Shown here piece after piece: positions 12,101-21,498 of a DNA stretch of 64,000 nucleotides (positions within the stretch are counted from its first letter, which is position 1; each line of letters opens with the position of its first letter). The notes under the pieces were generated by a model, which made no database searches, had not been told where the DNA came from, and worked only from the letters and a program-made list of their open reading frames with translations. The position numbers and the translations under genes are program-made. The stretch is from NCBI GenBank assembly GCA_002633025.1, contig NMRB01001789.1, forward strand, positions 76,675 through 140,674. Direction: 5' to 3'. The stretch comes from Notospermus geniculatus. Lineage: Eukaryota > Nemertea > Pilidiophora > Heteronemertea > Lineidae.

Positions 12101-15100
12101 AGGCTGAGCAGAAATCCGAGAATATACCGATTATATCTGACGGTACCCTCCTCAGCTGCAGCGGGAAGGACGAGAGTAACGCAACCCCTACGAATACGCG
12201 GCTGTTGTCTGACGCTGCAACTCGCCTCAGAACGAACCGTCGTTTCGATTTGCTGTTTAGGGCTACTACGTTATCAGAGGCAGACACCCTGTTATTGATG
12301 CGAACCTTTTCTTACAGATGGAGAGAAAATTTGTCATGTTGAATGCTCCCGACTGGATCCTGGACCACGAAAAGATGGATTATTTCTATGCTACAGTAAG
12401 TCTTTGGGACACACAGTCTGAATTCCTTGGATGCTGCCGTTTAGAACTGCTTGTCGGCAACACTTGTTTCATGGGTTAGTAGCCAGCATCGAAACGAAAT
12501 CAACGATGGAGGCGGTGTAGTACACCATACGTTGGGCACCACATCCTCTCCCTTAACCTTGATCTTGAGTGGACGTGTGCCTTTTACCGTTGAAGGTAGA
12601 CCAATGGAAGACCATATACATGTACATGTATTTGCTGAACGTTCACGGACCTTGTTTCTACGCTTCTTTTTATCAGCTTGAAGTCAACCGATCAGCACCC
12701 TTCGTTGAGAACTTCATCAGTGCCAAGCGATTCAACGACATTGTAGAAGCTGGCACGTTAATTGAGACTGATAACTTGGATTGGCTGAGCTTTCTCAGGT
12801 ATTTTAGTAACCTCACTTCTCGACGTCGATTCTTTAGTTGCTGAGATTCCTTTTTCATGTCACTTGCACCAAATGGTAGATACTATTCAAACTTCAACCC
12901 TGCCATCTACAAACTGTTTCGAAAGTGTCGTCTCTTAAAAAAAAAATATTATCTCAGGAGTGCAAGCGCCCACTTAGGGCATTATAGCTACTCATCAAAC
13001 AATATTGGACGATATTAACGATATGTAGGAGGAAACCGGAGACCCCGGAGGAAACCTACGATGTCGAGGAGAGATCGCCCTCTCTACCACATAAAGTCAC
13101 TTGCACGACCCGGGGATCGAACCTGCGACCTCAGTGGTGGCAGGCGCCGATGTTTCCATTGCGCCACCCCAACTTGAAGTCTCACTCAGTGTCGTCTCTT
13201 TTTCAGACAACCACATTCCATTTTTACCAGTGCAGAAAATCTCGTCCACAACAATGCATTTGGTAAGTAACTGCGGGCCTTTGTCCATAGTTGCTATGGC
13301 TCTCAGCTCATGACCTGTTGTGTTGTAAGAAAGAAGGCAGACGCCGCCTGTAAAAGTGCTTTTTGAGGGCAAGATCACTGCGACCCTTCAGCGAAAGTCC
13401 CAATTGAAGTTGGAATTTGAAGTCTCACTCAGTGATTTCAAAGGACATATTTCTGTGTCCTTTGAAACATTCGAGCTTCATGTAGGTCAAGCTACCGCTG
13501 ACTTGCTACGGGCCAAATCTTGCCGGAGAATAGTCACTCAAGCCCTCCAAGGTGATTTCATATTCATGGAGCCGTACATCGAATGTTTCAGCACTCTTCC
13601 CTGCCTTGTTCAGAGAACCCTACTACCACAAGTCATCACAAGAGTAAGTATAGCTGATGTTGTTGACACAAGTCTGTGCCGGACTCGTTAAGTGGTACTT
13701 CTCAGCTTTTGACTACCTCAATTACTCTTACATTCCTTTTCATGAGTCGTGATGAGCCTTTCTTATGAGCCAAGAGGGCCACATCTGTTGTACTGCATAC
13801 ATATCAATATCTTACTGTATATACTGACATTTTTACAATGTATACTGTAATTTCTGATTAAAAAACAGAGTTTGGCAACATCGAGCCCAGTATTTTTTTG
13901 AGGGAACGAAGGACCTGCTGTCCAGAGCTCATGCGCAGCCTATTGCTTTACTGCTCGTCAAACATTCGACTTGATGCTGCGCTACTCGTACTTTATACAA
14001 CTGTACATCATCTGGCTTGCAATCCACATATTCCTTTTGCAGGTTTATGAAGTACAGTGGCATTGGCCTGGTAATAGGAAATGAATTCGGTAGAGATTTT
14101 GAAGGATTCTGTAAGTTGCTTTTGACAGTAGGAACACTCCCTCGGTGACCGATTTAAGTCGGCTTGAGACCAGTCCCAATCTTGAATCTGATCATTTCTT
14201 TCTTCAGCTCTCCGTGCTACCAACTTGAGTAAGATCGAAGGAATGGACAAAAAGGAACGCTGTATGCGAAAATACTACAGAACACTCGTCTATAAGGGAT
14301 ATAAGGTGTGTCCCCGGGTCTTCGCCGTCACCAGAAACCGTGATCGAGACGTTGACTTGGTGTCAGTCTGGTAGCTTTAGCGCCTCCTTTCTTTCTTGAT
14401 GAAGCCTTGAAGGCCTAGTTCTGTGAGCAACCGTCGGTCGACCTACACCACTTTAATACACCAGTGGAAACGATTTTAGATGACCGGATGACATTGAAAT
14501 CCGTCATGGTGAAAATACATGTACTCTTCCCAATAAACTTCTGGTTTTCCAATTCTCTTTGCAGTCCCCTGAAGTGTACATGCTCGGCACGGCAGACACG
14601 GGAGGCCTGAATTGGGCTTATGAGGTAGGTGTGATCGAAATACCTTGTTGCACAGGCGGCGTGCCCATGCAGGCTCCAGAACTTTGCTGAGGTCTCCACA
14701 TCACTGGCTTGTTTCGAAGGACTTGCAGCCATTCTACTTCCGGCTGATCGTTCAGCCCAGATGCAGTTTGGTAACTGTTAATCAAACATCTACCATCGAG
14801 GCCAACTTACATACATCTATCGGACGACAACGCCGATGGACGCCAACAATGGTTTGTATCTTTTCTACCTTCAGGCCTACAGAAAATCGGCCCAGAAAAT
14901 GAACGACCAGATATTCTCTGTCCTACCCTACACTCCAGATCAACTATTTTTTATCAACGCAGCACAGGTAAGTCCAGAATCCCTTCTCCCAACGAATAAC
15001 GAAGTGCTGGTTGTAAAAAGACGAACCCGCCGTTCATCGCGACTAGTTTGGTTCCTTCCTTGCACTTACAACTGTTCTACTGGTGCTTGAACCTCGGAGT

Positions 15101-15528
15101 TTACAACGTGTCCCAAATTTTGGCCGAAGCAGCAATACCATTCGGTCATGCAGAATTCTTCCAAATAATCCGACAAGAAGGGTGTTGAACATCTCCCACG
15201 ACTGCTTAGTTTCGGTGTTACCGACACCAAGATATCCGTTATTTTTCCCCGTTTTCAGTTACTATGTCGACCAAGGGACCCAACAAATAAAGATTACAGA
15301 GCAGATAACGAAATACGGTAAGTCTAACCTTTCGAAACTGACGGCTACAACAACATTCATCTTTGCTCTCCCCTCAGTATGCCCAACCTTTCAAACCATC
15401 GACCAATGTACACATTTTTCTTTTCTAGAGTCTTAGGTATGATATCACAGACCAGTCACGCAGGCAGGGCGTTCAACTGTCCACAAGGTTCGGCCATGTA
15501 CCCCATAGAAACTTGCGGGATTCTCTGA
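3112..15528 (+). CDS. M13 (neprilysin/ECE-like) metallopeptidase family gene, catalytically dead, 5' partial
   Basis: Exons placed: 3112-3257, 3984-4124, 6243-6370, 6561-6679, 10864-10976, 11322-11420, 12318-12395, 12677-12798, 13207-13262, 13592-13643, 14043-14110, 14208-14305, 14565-14624, 14875-14967, 15259-15317, 15429-15528 (stop TGA). Phases agree across every junction from 6243 on. M13 enzymes are type II membrane zinc endopeptidases that cleave small peptides outside the cell. Family landmarks are clear: GWDPDSW, IDWRKFL, SWKNCLL, NSLPWMDE, FPALFREPYY, KYSGIGLVIG, ADTGGLNWAYEAY, DQLFFINAAQ and the tail AFNCPQGSAMYP. But the HExxH helix reads NEFGR, so both histidines are lost; the segment around the third ligand reads LGTADTGG, two residues shorter than the usual GENIADxGG and without the glutamate; and the final Cys-x-x-Trp is CGIL. 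Cysteines of the fold are kept. About 510 residues are covered; a small exon after 3257 may be missing. Family assignment is sure, loss of peptidase activity is inferred. Confidence 0.88.
4761..4882. repeat. Fold-back (MITE-like) element
   Basis: Arms of about 27 bases, GTGGCCGCATAGAAACTCC at the left and its near reverse complement ending CTATGCGGCTAC at the right, enclose about 65 bases. It lies in an intron of the M13-like gene. No coding capacity; class unknown. Confidence 0.6.
5495..5630. repeat. Fold-back element
   Basis: Inverted arms of about 50 bases (left begins AATAGCGAGTTTTCGCAGAG; right ends GCGAAAACTCCCTATT) with shared core AACGCCAACGCGAACG and its complement CGTTCGCGTTGGCGTT. 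It sits in an M13-like gene intron next to the 5S-like fragment and may be part of the same composite element. Confidence 0.6.
5701..5740 (+). repeat. 5S rRNA-like fragment, probably from a SINE
   Basis: The stretch containing TTGGTCAGTACTTGAATGGG closely resembles the internal control region near the 3' part of metazoan 5S rRNA (GGTCAGTACTTGGATGGGAG). The rest of a 5S gene is absent upstream, so this is a remnant or part of a 5S-derived SINE rather than a working rRNA gene. Confidence 0.5.
5916..6001. repeat. Short palindromic repeat, copy 1
   Basis: A loosely palindromic 85-base unit with ends CTCGTCCC and GGGGACGA and central GCTCCTCGTTCTTGG. A second diverged copy occurs at 16646-16730. 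Dispersed non-coding repeat. Confidence 0.5.
6912..7269. mobile_element. MITE-like element with TTA target duplication
   Basis: Perfect ends AGCCTCGCTTATGTCGCC and GGCGACATAAGCGAGGCT are flanked on both sides by TTA, which is the 3-base target-site type of the PIF/Harbinger group. The inside is full of degenerate subrepeats of CTTATGTCGCC and of AACTAGTT. There is no coding capacity. It lies in the 4.2-kb intron between the exons at 6561 and 10864. Confidence 0.7.
9048..9479 (+). other. Open frame without recognised product
   Basis: An open frame of 143 codons in the largest intron of the M13-like gene. It shows no domain I recognise, no splice context connecting it to the host gene, and composition like the surrounding intron. 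It may be a chance frame or element remnant. Confidence 0.15.
10130..10457. mobile_element. MITE, Tc1/mariner-type ends, TA target duplication
   Basis: Inverted arms of roughly 110 bases (left TGGTATGTCAATCTCGAGCC, right its exact complement) are flanked by TA at 10128-10129 and 10458-10459. The centre carries ACAATAGCTATTGT palindromes twice. At 328 bases with no frame it is a non-autonomous DNA transposon; TA duplication fits the Tc1/mariner superfamily. The arms are still nearly identical, so the insertion is recent. Confidence 0.8.
13028..13170 (-). mobile_element. tRNA-derived SINE
   Basis: On the minus strand the head contains an A-box-like TGGCGCAATGG and a perfect B box within GCAGGTTCGATCCCCGGG, the internal RNA polymerase III promoter. 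It is followed by the CTCCGGGGTCTCCGGTTTCC segment common in invertebrate SINE bodies. It lies in an intron of the M13-like gene. The same family appears on the plus strand at 56715-56858. Confidence 0.75.
14043..14110 (+). CDS. Exon of the M13-like gene covering the destroyed zinc-binding helix
   Basis: This 68-base exon (splice phase 2 in, 1 out) encodes the helix that in active M13 peptidases contains GHE(I/L)THxFDD. Here the sequence is IGNEFGRDFEG. The residues flanking the site (SGIG, VIG, E, F, D) align without gaps, so the two zinc-binding histidines have become asparagine and arginine by substitution rather than through a frameshift. The glutamate that polarises water is kept. Confidence 0.85.
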
Positions 15529-16645
15529 AAACTATACCGGAAGTGATGTTTTTGACATTTTTCTCATGTGAAATGACGTCTGTTCATGCGCTTGTCGGAT
15601 GCACGAAGTTCGTTGATTGCAGTTTTTTTTCAACAAGGATTTCAGTCGGTATTTGAGGTGAGGTTCTTTGCGAGTAGCAAGGCTACGCGTGGAAGGTATT
15701 GGTATAACAATAGCGTCAACGATGATGTTACCGTCAGCGGAACGATCTCTTATCCAATATCTGCCGGAGACGGTCGGCTGAATGGGAAGGAGCATGTGGT
15801 TCTTGCGTGGAATATATCATAGCACGGTGTAATCATTCTCACGGACTTTTTGCTGGCTTTTTTTCCGATTTTTTTTTCTCTGATTTGGATCATCAGCAAT
15901 GATACAGTGCAGGTGTTCACGAATCTTCTGTCTTTCTGTGAGGTTCTCATTGACAACAATTTGGACCATGTCGGTCATGGAGCTGTCGACACACACAAGC
16001 ACCACTGGTGCTATACTTGGTGCTGCATCGTCGCGGACTTGTGGTTCTGGAACATTCACTCATTCACAAATATCTTCTTCAGTCGTTATAAAATCGATTC
16101 AGCTAAAGCGTATCTGAAGATTTATTCATGTCATAGTCTGGGTGGAATGGGAACAACCAAACTTCGAGGTTTCGAGTGTGTGTGGTTGGGCTGGAAGGAA
16201 GTTAACACGATACATGGATGATCCTCTTCCTGTATTCTAGAAGAGCATGGCGGCATCTGGGAAGGGGTAGACTTATACGCGTACACGAAAGCTGGCTATC
16301 CAGCGAACACCAACCAAGTTCCACAAACTCTTCGTATCAATGGATTACGCCTGGGGATTACGTCGTACACCTCGATCGAGGCAACCGACAAAAAAAACGA
16401 AGCGTTCGGGAACTCGAGAGTGCTTCGGCCGTTTCCAAAGTGATACTATAGTAGATCTGAACGTCGTGTTGCCAGAAGGGAACTTTTAGCTTTGTATGAC
16501 TTACAGATGTCGGTGTTTTTGTAAATATATACACAGGATTTTACTATTTGTGTTTAATGCATTATGTATATTTCCCTTAGGATGCGTAGGAATCAAGAAA
16601 ATGTACTTAGTCTGTAATGTACATGGCTGTTGACTGAGTAGAATA

Positions 16646-16730
16646 CGCTCGTCCCCATGGGTCGTTTGGTCGTCGTTCTTGGTTGTCGACGACCGAGAAC
16701 GAGGAGGAAACAAGTCTTGGGGACGAGGTA
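16646..16730. repeat. Short palindromic repeat, copy 2
   Basis: Ends GCTCGTCCCC and GGGGACGAGG with internal CGTTCTTGG and its complement form an imperfect palindrome. It matches the unit at 5916-6001 with divergence, so this is a dispersed repeat family. Confidence 0.5.
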
Positions 16731-17210
16731 CGTTGGTAGGAAGAGCAATAACATGACCTTGACCTTCGCCATGTAAGTCCTGGAGGTATTTAGAGCAGAC
16801 AGTGGGCTCAACTCTGTTTCCTTCCATCATTTCTCATCGGATGAATTCCATGTAAAAAAATTACCAAATGAGGTAACAAAATAGAACCAGGGTGTACACG
16901 TACAAGCACCGCGACATGAAGTGTCTTTTTCTGTCTAGTCATCACAACCATGGATCGTCTGCTTTGGTCCAAACCGCCACTGGTGTTTACATGGCAAGGA
17001 TAAGCTGTATATTTACTGTATGAAATAAACAATGTTCCAATTTATCCTATATTGTGCTCCTTCATCACGATCGCCGAGCAAGAGTTATCAACAACATTTT
17101 TGCTGAAATCGACGGCCAACCCATTTTCGCGAAGACGCTCCTCCCGCGTTTTCTCGTGAGATTTGGCTCTCCATGGGTAATTTACCATTGTTGGTTTCCT
17201 TACGGTATCA

Positions 17211-17414
17211 GGACATTTCCCCCTGGACATTTGCCCCCCGGACATCTGCCCCCGGACTTCTGCCCCCCTAGGACATCTGCCCCCCGGTCATTTGCCCCCC
17301 GGACATTTACCCCCGTAGGACTTCTGCCCCCCTAGGACATCTGCCCCCCGGACATCTACCCCCCGGACATTTACCCCCGTAGGACTTTTGCCCCCCTAGG
17401 ACATCTGCCCCCCA
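17211..17414 (+). repeat. Tandem array of a GGACATTTGCCCCCC unit
   Basis: About thirteen 15- to 16-base units of the form GGACAT(T/C)TGCCCCCC, some with an inserted GTA or CTA. A degenerate trace of the same motif occurs at 40906-40975. On the complementary strand it is a run of GGGGGG blocks at 15-base spacing, which could form G-quadruplex structure. Confidence 0.85.
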
Positions 17415-18418
17415 GAAATTTTTTTAGCTTAATTTAATTTTTTAGCATAATTTCGAGTTTTTGAGCGAGGTGTTGTGGTGGTTCATTTTCTTTTCGCCAC
17501 ATGACCATTTTGCTACATCCAATTCGCTACATTGTTTGCTCGTTTCGCTACACAGGCTTGGTCGTCTGCTACGGTTTTATTTCTTTCTATTTTAAATTCA
17601 AATAACGATAAAATACATTGTGTAAGGGGGTTAGAAATTAACTCTGTACCACTGACTGAATAAAAATGTGCATGGATCATGAAATTTTTAATCGTACCGC
17701 CTGACTTGTTCGCCGAGGATGATGCGGCGATTTACTAGTATTACTTGTACACTGACTGATACCAGTAGAGAGATTCAGATTTGTAAGACTACTCTCATGA
17801 CTCTTGAGGAATTATCAAGCCATTTGGAACAATAACGAAGCATGGTCAGGTCAACGCTATCAACTGGTGATCGTCACCTTCTAGGCCTGAAGACATGATC
17901 TACCGTTTCACTCCAGAAGACGAGTTTCACTTTTTATTAACATCGGAAATTATTCCTGTCTTTGTAATAAAAGACATCAGGCTAAAATTGTCCAGGCATA
18001 GTATTTTCCATACTGTTAGGAAGTTTTCAAAAATAAGGGTTAATTGGACTTTGCGAAATACATGTAAATTTTGACTTTTGCGTGAGGTTATTTAGGCCTG
18101 TAGACACTGTTTATCCAAGCGCTTAGCCACCCAATCCAACCGTGAAGTTTGACTTTTCACGCCAAAATAGCGCGCTCTTTTCACAAGCGCTCTACAATGA
18201 GGACTCTACCCTCCTAAGTAGTTGTCACCACTCCTGGCATCATCAATGACTTCGTTTGGTACGAAATGTGAAATTTTGTCAGGAACACAACCATAGAAGT
18301 TGTAATTGGAGAAGATCTGACGAACCTCTTTATGTGGCGCAAGATATAGGCATATATGGCACATTAGAGGCAACATATAGAGCCATCTTGCGCGAGAACG
18401 TTCTCTCGTGACATCAAT

Positions 18419-19477
18419 CTACACAGTATCCTCCAGCTCCACCTCGTCGCTTTCTCCGTCACATCTGCTCTCCTCATCCCTGACTCCCGTTTTCTGCTCC
18501 CGGTTGTCAAGCGACGAAGGCAGCGAATCCACCATCGAGGTATCCTTCACACTAAACTTATTCTTGAACATATTATTCAGTTCCTTTCTAAATCTGCCCC
18601 CGCTGACGCAACAGAGGTAGAATTTCGACATGTAGATACTGAACAGCAGAATCTCGCAGACGGCGAATATAAGTTCCGCTTCGGCGCGTTCGCGTAAATC
18701 CGGGAACTCCCTCCATCCGGGTAACAAAAGCGTGAAAAACGTCAGTGGCGAAGCGGCGACCAGGAACATCACGTCTACCACAACTAGCATTTTTGTAACA
18801 GATGACATCGCAATGGCGGGGATGAGGCACTCTCCTGCGTCCGTCGAATCGTTTCTGATTCTTCGTCTTTTCATGCTGGAGTGCAAGACGATTGCGATGG
18901 CGATGCTGATGATGCAGATGGTAAGAAGAGGGATGATCCCGAAGAGAATCACGTCCAACCAGACGAACGTCACCTCCCAGAAGTGTCGATATTGTTTGTG
19001 AGGCACGCATTTACCGTTTTTCAACATCAACATGAAGGGAATGACACTGTTGATGGCAAGAAGAGAAAACACAACAATGGCCACTAGGAGGCGCGCGATT
19101 TTAAGGGAAAATAGCCTGGTAGATCTAGAGGGCGCTGCGATCGCGATGAATCGTTCGATCGTCACCAAGACAAGTATCCAACATGATAAATCCGTTAACG
19201 TGTAGTTAGCGAAGTTGATGAGTTTGCAAGAGATGTCGGCCATCTCTTCCAGTTCATTCCCAAGGGCGTAGCCAACGAATTTAGGGAGGACGACCACACC
19301 GAGCACAATAAGATCCACCATAGCAAGCACCTGGAGGAGAAAACTGGTTGGAGAGTCTGGGTTCATCCCCCGCCGCCTCAGCACCATGAAGAATAGAACA
19401 TTTCCAAATAACCCGCATAAGATTATCAGAGGTAGCGCCACCACGCGGACGTGTCGGGCAACCACGTGGTGGTCCAT
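18419..19477 (-). CDS. Rhodopsin-class (class A) G-protein-coupled receptor, peptide-receptor type, single exon
   Basis: The intronless frame encodes 352 residues with seven hydrophobic segments. TM1 has GN in CGLFGNVLFF, TM2 has LAMVD, extracellular loop 1/TM3 has the conserved cysteine (DISCKL) and TM3 ends in ERF in place of DRY, as in several neuropeptide receptors. TM6 keeps the proline in VAASPLTFF, and TM7 ends SKFYLCC before an amphipathic helix GRFRKEL; the usual NPxxY is not canonical. The tail of about 60 residues is acidic and serine rich. The layout resembles FMRFamide/thyrotropin-releasing-hormone-type receptors, but the ligand cannot be told. I chose the ATG at 19477; the frame is open to a TTG at 19504 and then meets an in-frame TAA just upstream. 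Confidence 0.85.
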   Translation of the reverse strand: MDHHVVARHVRVVALPLIILCGLFGNVLFFMVLRRRGMNPDSPTSFLLQVLAMVDLIVLGVVVLPKFVGYALGNELEEMADISCKLINFANYTLTDLSCWILVLVTIERFIAIAAPSRSTRLFSLKIARLLVAIVVFSLLAINSVIPFMLMLKNGKCVPHKQYRHFWEVTFVWLDVILFGIIPLLTICIISIAIAIVLHSSMKRRRIRNDSTDAGECLIPAIAMSSVTKMLVVVDVMFLVAASPLTFFTLLLPGWREFPDLRERAEAELIFAVCEILLFSIYMSKFYLCCVSGGRFRKELNNMFKNKFSVKDTSMVDSLPSSLDNREQKTGVRDEESRCDGESDEVELEDTV

Positions 19478-19519
19478 TGCGCCGGAAGTGACGTGGCTTG
19501 ACAATCGAATGTGTTTCCG

Positions 19520-20368
19520 TTATCGAGCTCTACCAATCACCTGGAAGAAAAGAGATGAGGAAGGAACAACGACCAATAATATAAGGAAGACGAAAGCCAC
19601 GAGTTTCGGGTAAGTGTGTGCAAATATGCCTAAGTGCGCGCACAAAAAGTTGTCCAACTTCCGATCCCACTCGAGATATTTCTCGCGAGATTTCTGTTTT
19701 GGGTCGGTTTCAGATTGTGCCGATCCTAGGCGAGGTCCTACAACTGGAGGGATTGGGAACCAGTCTGAGATCGTGGAGGGCGCGGCACTTGCACCCGAAA
19801 CTGCAGCAGGTAAATTCGTTGAAATAGGCCTACCTTCGTGAGTTTGAGTTGGGAGAAGAGCAATGCCCGTGTCACCCAAGCACAGCGTAAGGTAAAAATA
19901 ACGTTCCCCGTTGGCACGTCTGCCAACTAATCCAGATCCTATTTTGCTATTCTTTGTTTATCTAACCAAGAAAAACCATATCAAAATTCAAACAAGTCAT
20001 GAAAACATTCTTTATGGTGTTTGTCTTTCGCAGTAAACTCGTCACCCGCACTTCCTCCGGCGGTGCTCTAATTAACACAGACTGACGGCGAGAATAAGAC
20101 GATGAAGCGTGCCTTACCGGCTGAATTTTTATTGATATTTTGGCTTAAGGTCTAGGCCTAGATATCAAACTATATATATTATATAACAATAACATATTCA
20201 ATTACTGTTAGTGGCCAGGCTTGTAAAGGTAGCAACCATGTGAGGTCTCTCGCGCTTTCCAGACAAACGAAAGCTAATCTAATGCACGTCAGCTTACCCG
20301 CGGTGATCTGATTTCGAGGTATCCGGCGCCCAAGCATCACGGTTGTCGTCTGCAGCAAGAGTGTCCAT
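19520..20368 (-). CDS. Unrecognised two-exon membrane protein, duplicated copy A
   Basis: Exons 20298-20368 (start ATG, 23 full codons) and 19520-19919 joined by canonical GTAAGC...GGCAG give a 156-residue protein. The start reads MDTLAADDNRDAW; the middle is rich in Pro, Ser and Thr; near the C end, after EKYLEWDRKLDNF, there is one hydrophobic segment (PKLVAFVFLILLVVV). I do not recognise the family. A donor-like CAG|GTGATT at the end of the hydrophobic segment could splice to further exons, and the TM segment then might be the first of a larger membrane protein, but none was found. Coding is supported by comparison with copy B: splice sites are kept and the only length change in exon 1 is three bases. 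Confidence 0.45.
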
Positions 20369-20421
20369 GCTGTCGTCCAAAACACAAAAATGCGACTCCC
20401 TCCACGAGACCTGCTTCCCAG
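19711..20421 (-). repeat. Segmental tandem duplication, copy A
   Basis: 711 bases nearly identical to 20780-21498, in the same orientation, separated by 358 bases. It carries the start exon, intron and half of exon 2 of the unrecognised gene. Confidence 0.95.
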
Positions 20422-20462
20422 GGTCAGTATTTCGGATCGTAGATGCCGGGAAATTGGGTCTT

Positions 20463-21445
20463 TTATCCTCCAATTTTCAAAAATTTTCCTGGCGAGAGGG
20501 GGGAAACCCCCCTCGCGCTCCCCCCCGGTCGCGCTTCGCGCTCCCTGTGCCGGCCTTCGGCCGGCTTCCGGTTTTTCCCTCCAAGACCACTCTCATGCCT
20601 GATTTCGTTCCTTGTTCGTTCATCATGCGTTTCACGGGCGCAGCCATGTTTAATCAGCCGTTGGCCAATCAAATTCGGATGCTGTGAGCTGGACACTCGC
20701 CACCTGGCGGTAACGAAAATTGTGGCCTTTGCTACCAGACTCTCTCCTGTAAGAGAGAGAGGCTGGTGACGCGAGACTACAGATTGTGCCGATCCTAGGC
20801 GAGGTCCTACAACTGGAGGGATTGGGAACCAGTCTGAGATCGTGGAGGGCGCGGCACTTGTACCCGAAACTGCAGCAGGTAAATTCGTTGAAATAGGCCT
20901 ACCTTCGTGAGTTTGAGTTGGGAGAAGAGCAATGCCCGTGTCACCCAAGCACAGCGTAAGGTAAAAATAACGTTCCCCGTTGGCACGTCTGCCAACTAAT
21001 CCAGATCCTATTTTGCTGTTCTTTGTTTATCTAACCAAGAAAAACCATATCAAAATTCAAACAAGTCATGAAAACATTCTTTATGGTGTTTGTCTTTCGC
21101 AGTAAACTCGTCACCCGCACTTCCCTCCGGCGGTGCTCTAATTAACACAGACTGACAGCGAGAATAAGACGATGAAGCGTGCCTTACCGGCTGAATTTTT
21201 ATTATTTTGGCTTAAGGTCTAGGCCTAGATATCAAACTATATATATCACAATAACTAAACATATTCAAGTACTGTTGGCCAGGCTTAGTGTAAACGTAGC
21301 AACCATGTGAGGTCTCTCGCGCTTTCCAGATAAACGAAAGCTAATCTACCATGCACGTCACGTCAGCTTACCTGCGGTGATCTGATTTCGAGGTATCCGG
21401 CGCGGCCCAAGCATCACGGTTGTCGTCTGCAGCAAGAGTGTCCAT
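20463..21445 (-). CDS. Truncated duplicate (copy B) of the two-exon gene
   Basis: Exons 21372-21445 and up to 20988 repeat copy A, with one extra codon in exon 1 (DAWAAPD against DAWAPD) and an Ala/Thr change in exon 2. Similarity ends at 20780, before the membrane segment. The frame stays open to 20463 through unrelated sequence rich in Arg, Gly and Glu, giving 199 residues if read through. It is probably a broken copy, or an alternative 5' part that splices into copy A. Confidence 0.4.
20492..20564. repeat. Cluster of three GC-rich hairpins
   Basis: In the spacer between the two gene copies: GAGGGGGG-AAA-CCCCCCTC, then GCGC-TTC-GCGC, then GCCGGCC-TTC-GGCCGG within about 75 bases. Base composition is much more GC-rich than the surroundings. 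Confidence 0.7.
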
Positions 21446-21498
21446 GCTGTCGTCCAAAACACAAAAATGCGACTCCCTCCACGAGACCTGCTTCCCAG
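20780..21498 (-). repeat. Segmental tandem duplication, copy B
   Basis: 719 bases matching 19711-20421. Differences are a few small indels and substitutions, mostly in the intron (for example a 7-base difference near 21245-21265), and one 3-base indel in the exon. The left breakpoint is inside exon 2; the right one is a CTTCCCAG in the 5' untranslated side. Confidence 0.95.

Larger units (their letters stand above)
15529..18418. other. Intergenic region between convergent M13-like gene and GPCR
   Basis: No gene is supported. It holds a copy of the 85-base palindromic repeat (16646-16730), a CCCCCC-rich tandem array (17211-17414) and AT-rich single-copy sequence. Frames near 15817-16221 on both strands overlap each other and have no recognised domain. 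The 3' untranslated ends of both genes are presumably here. Confidence 0.5.

Noticed and set aside
13356-13591. 111-codon open frame just before the M13-like exon at 13592
   Set aside because: The true exon (13592-13643) is in another frame and matches the family segment FPAGILQxPFY; the longer frame is a shadow.
15817-16221. Overlapping frames on plus and minus strands downstream of the M13-like gene
   Set aside because: Neither has a recognised domain; both lie after the stop codon in probable 3' untranslated or intergenic DNA.
19711-21498. LTR retrotransposon (two direct repeats around an inner region)
   Set aside because: The spacer is only 358 bases, there are no TG...CA ends or primer-binding site, and the repeats carry a spliced coding exon.
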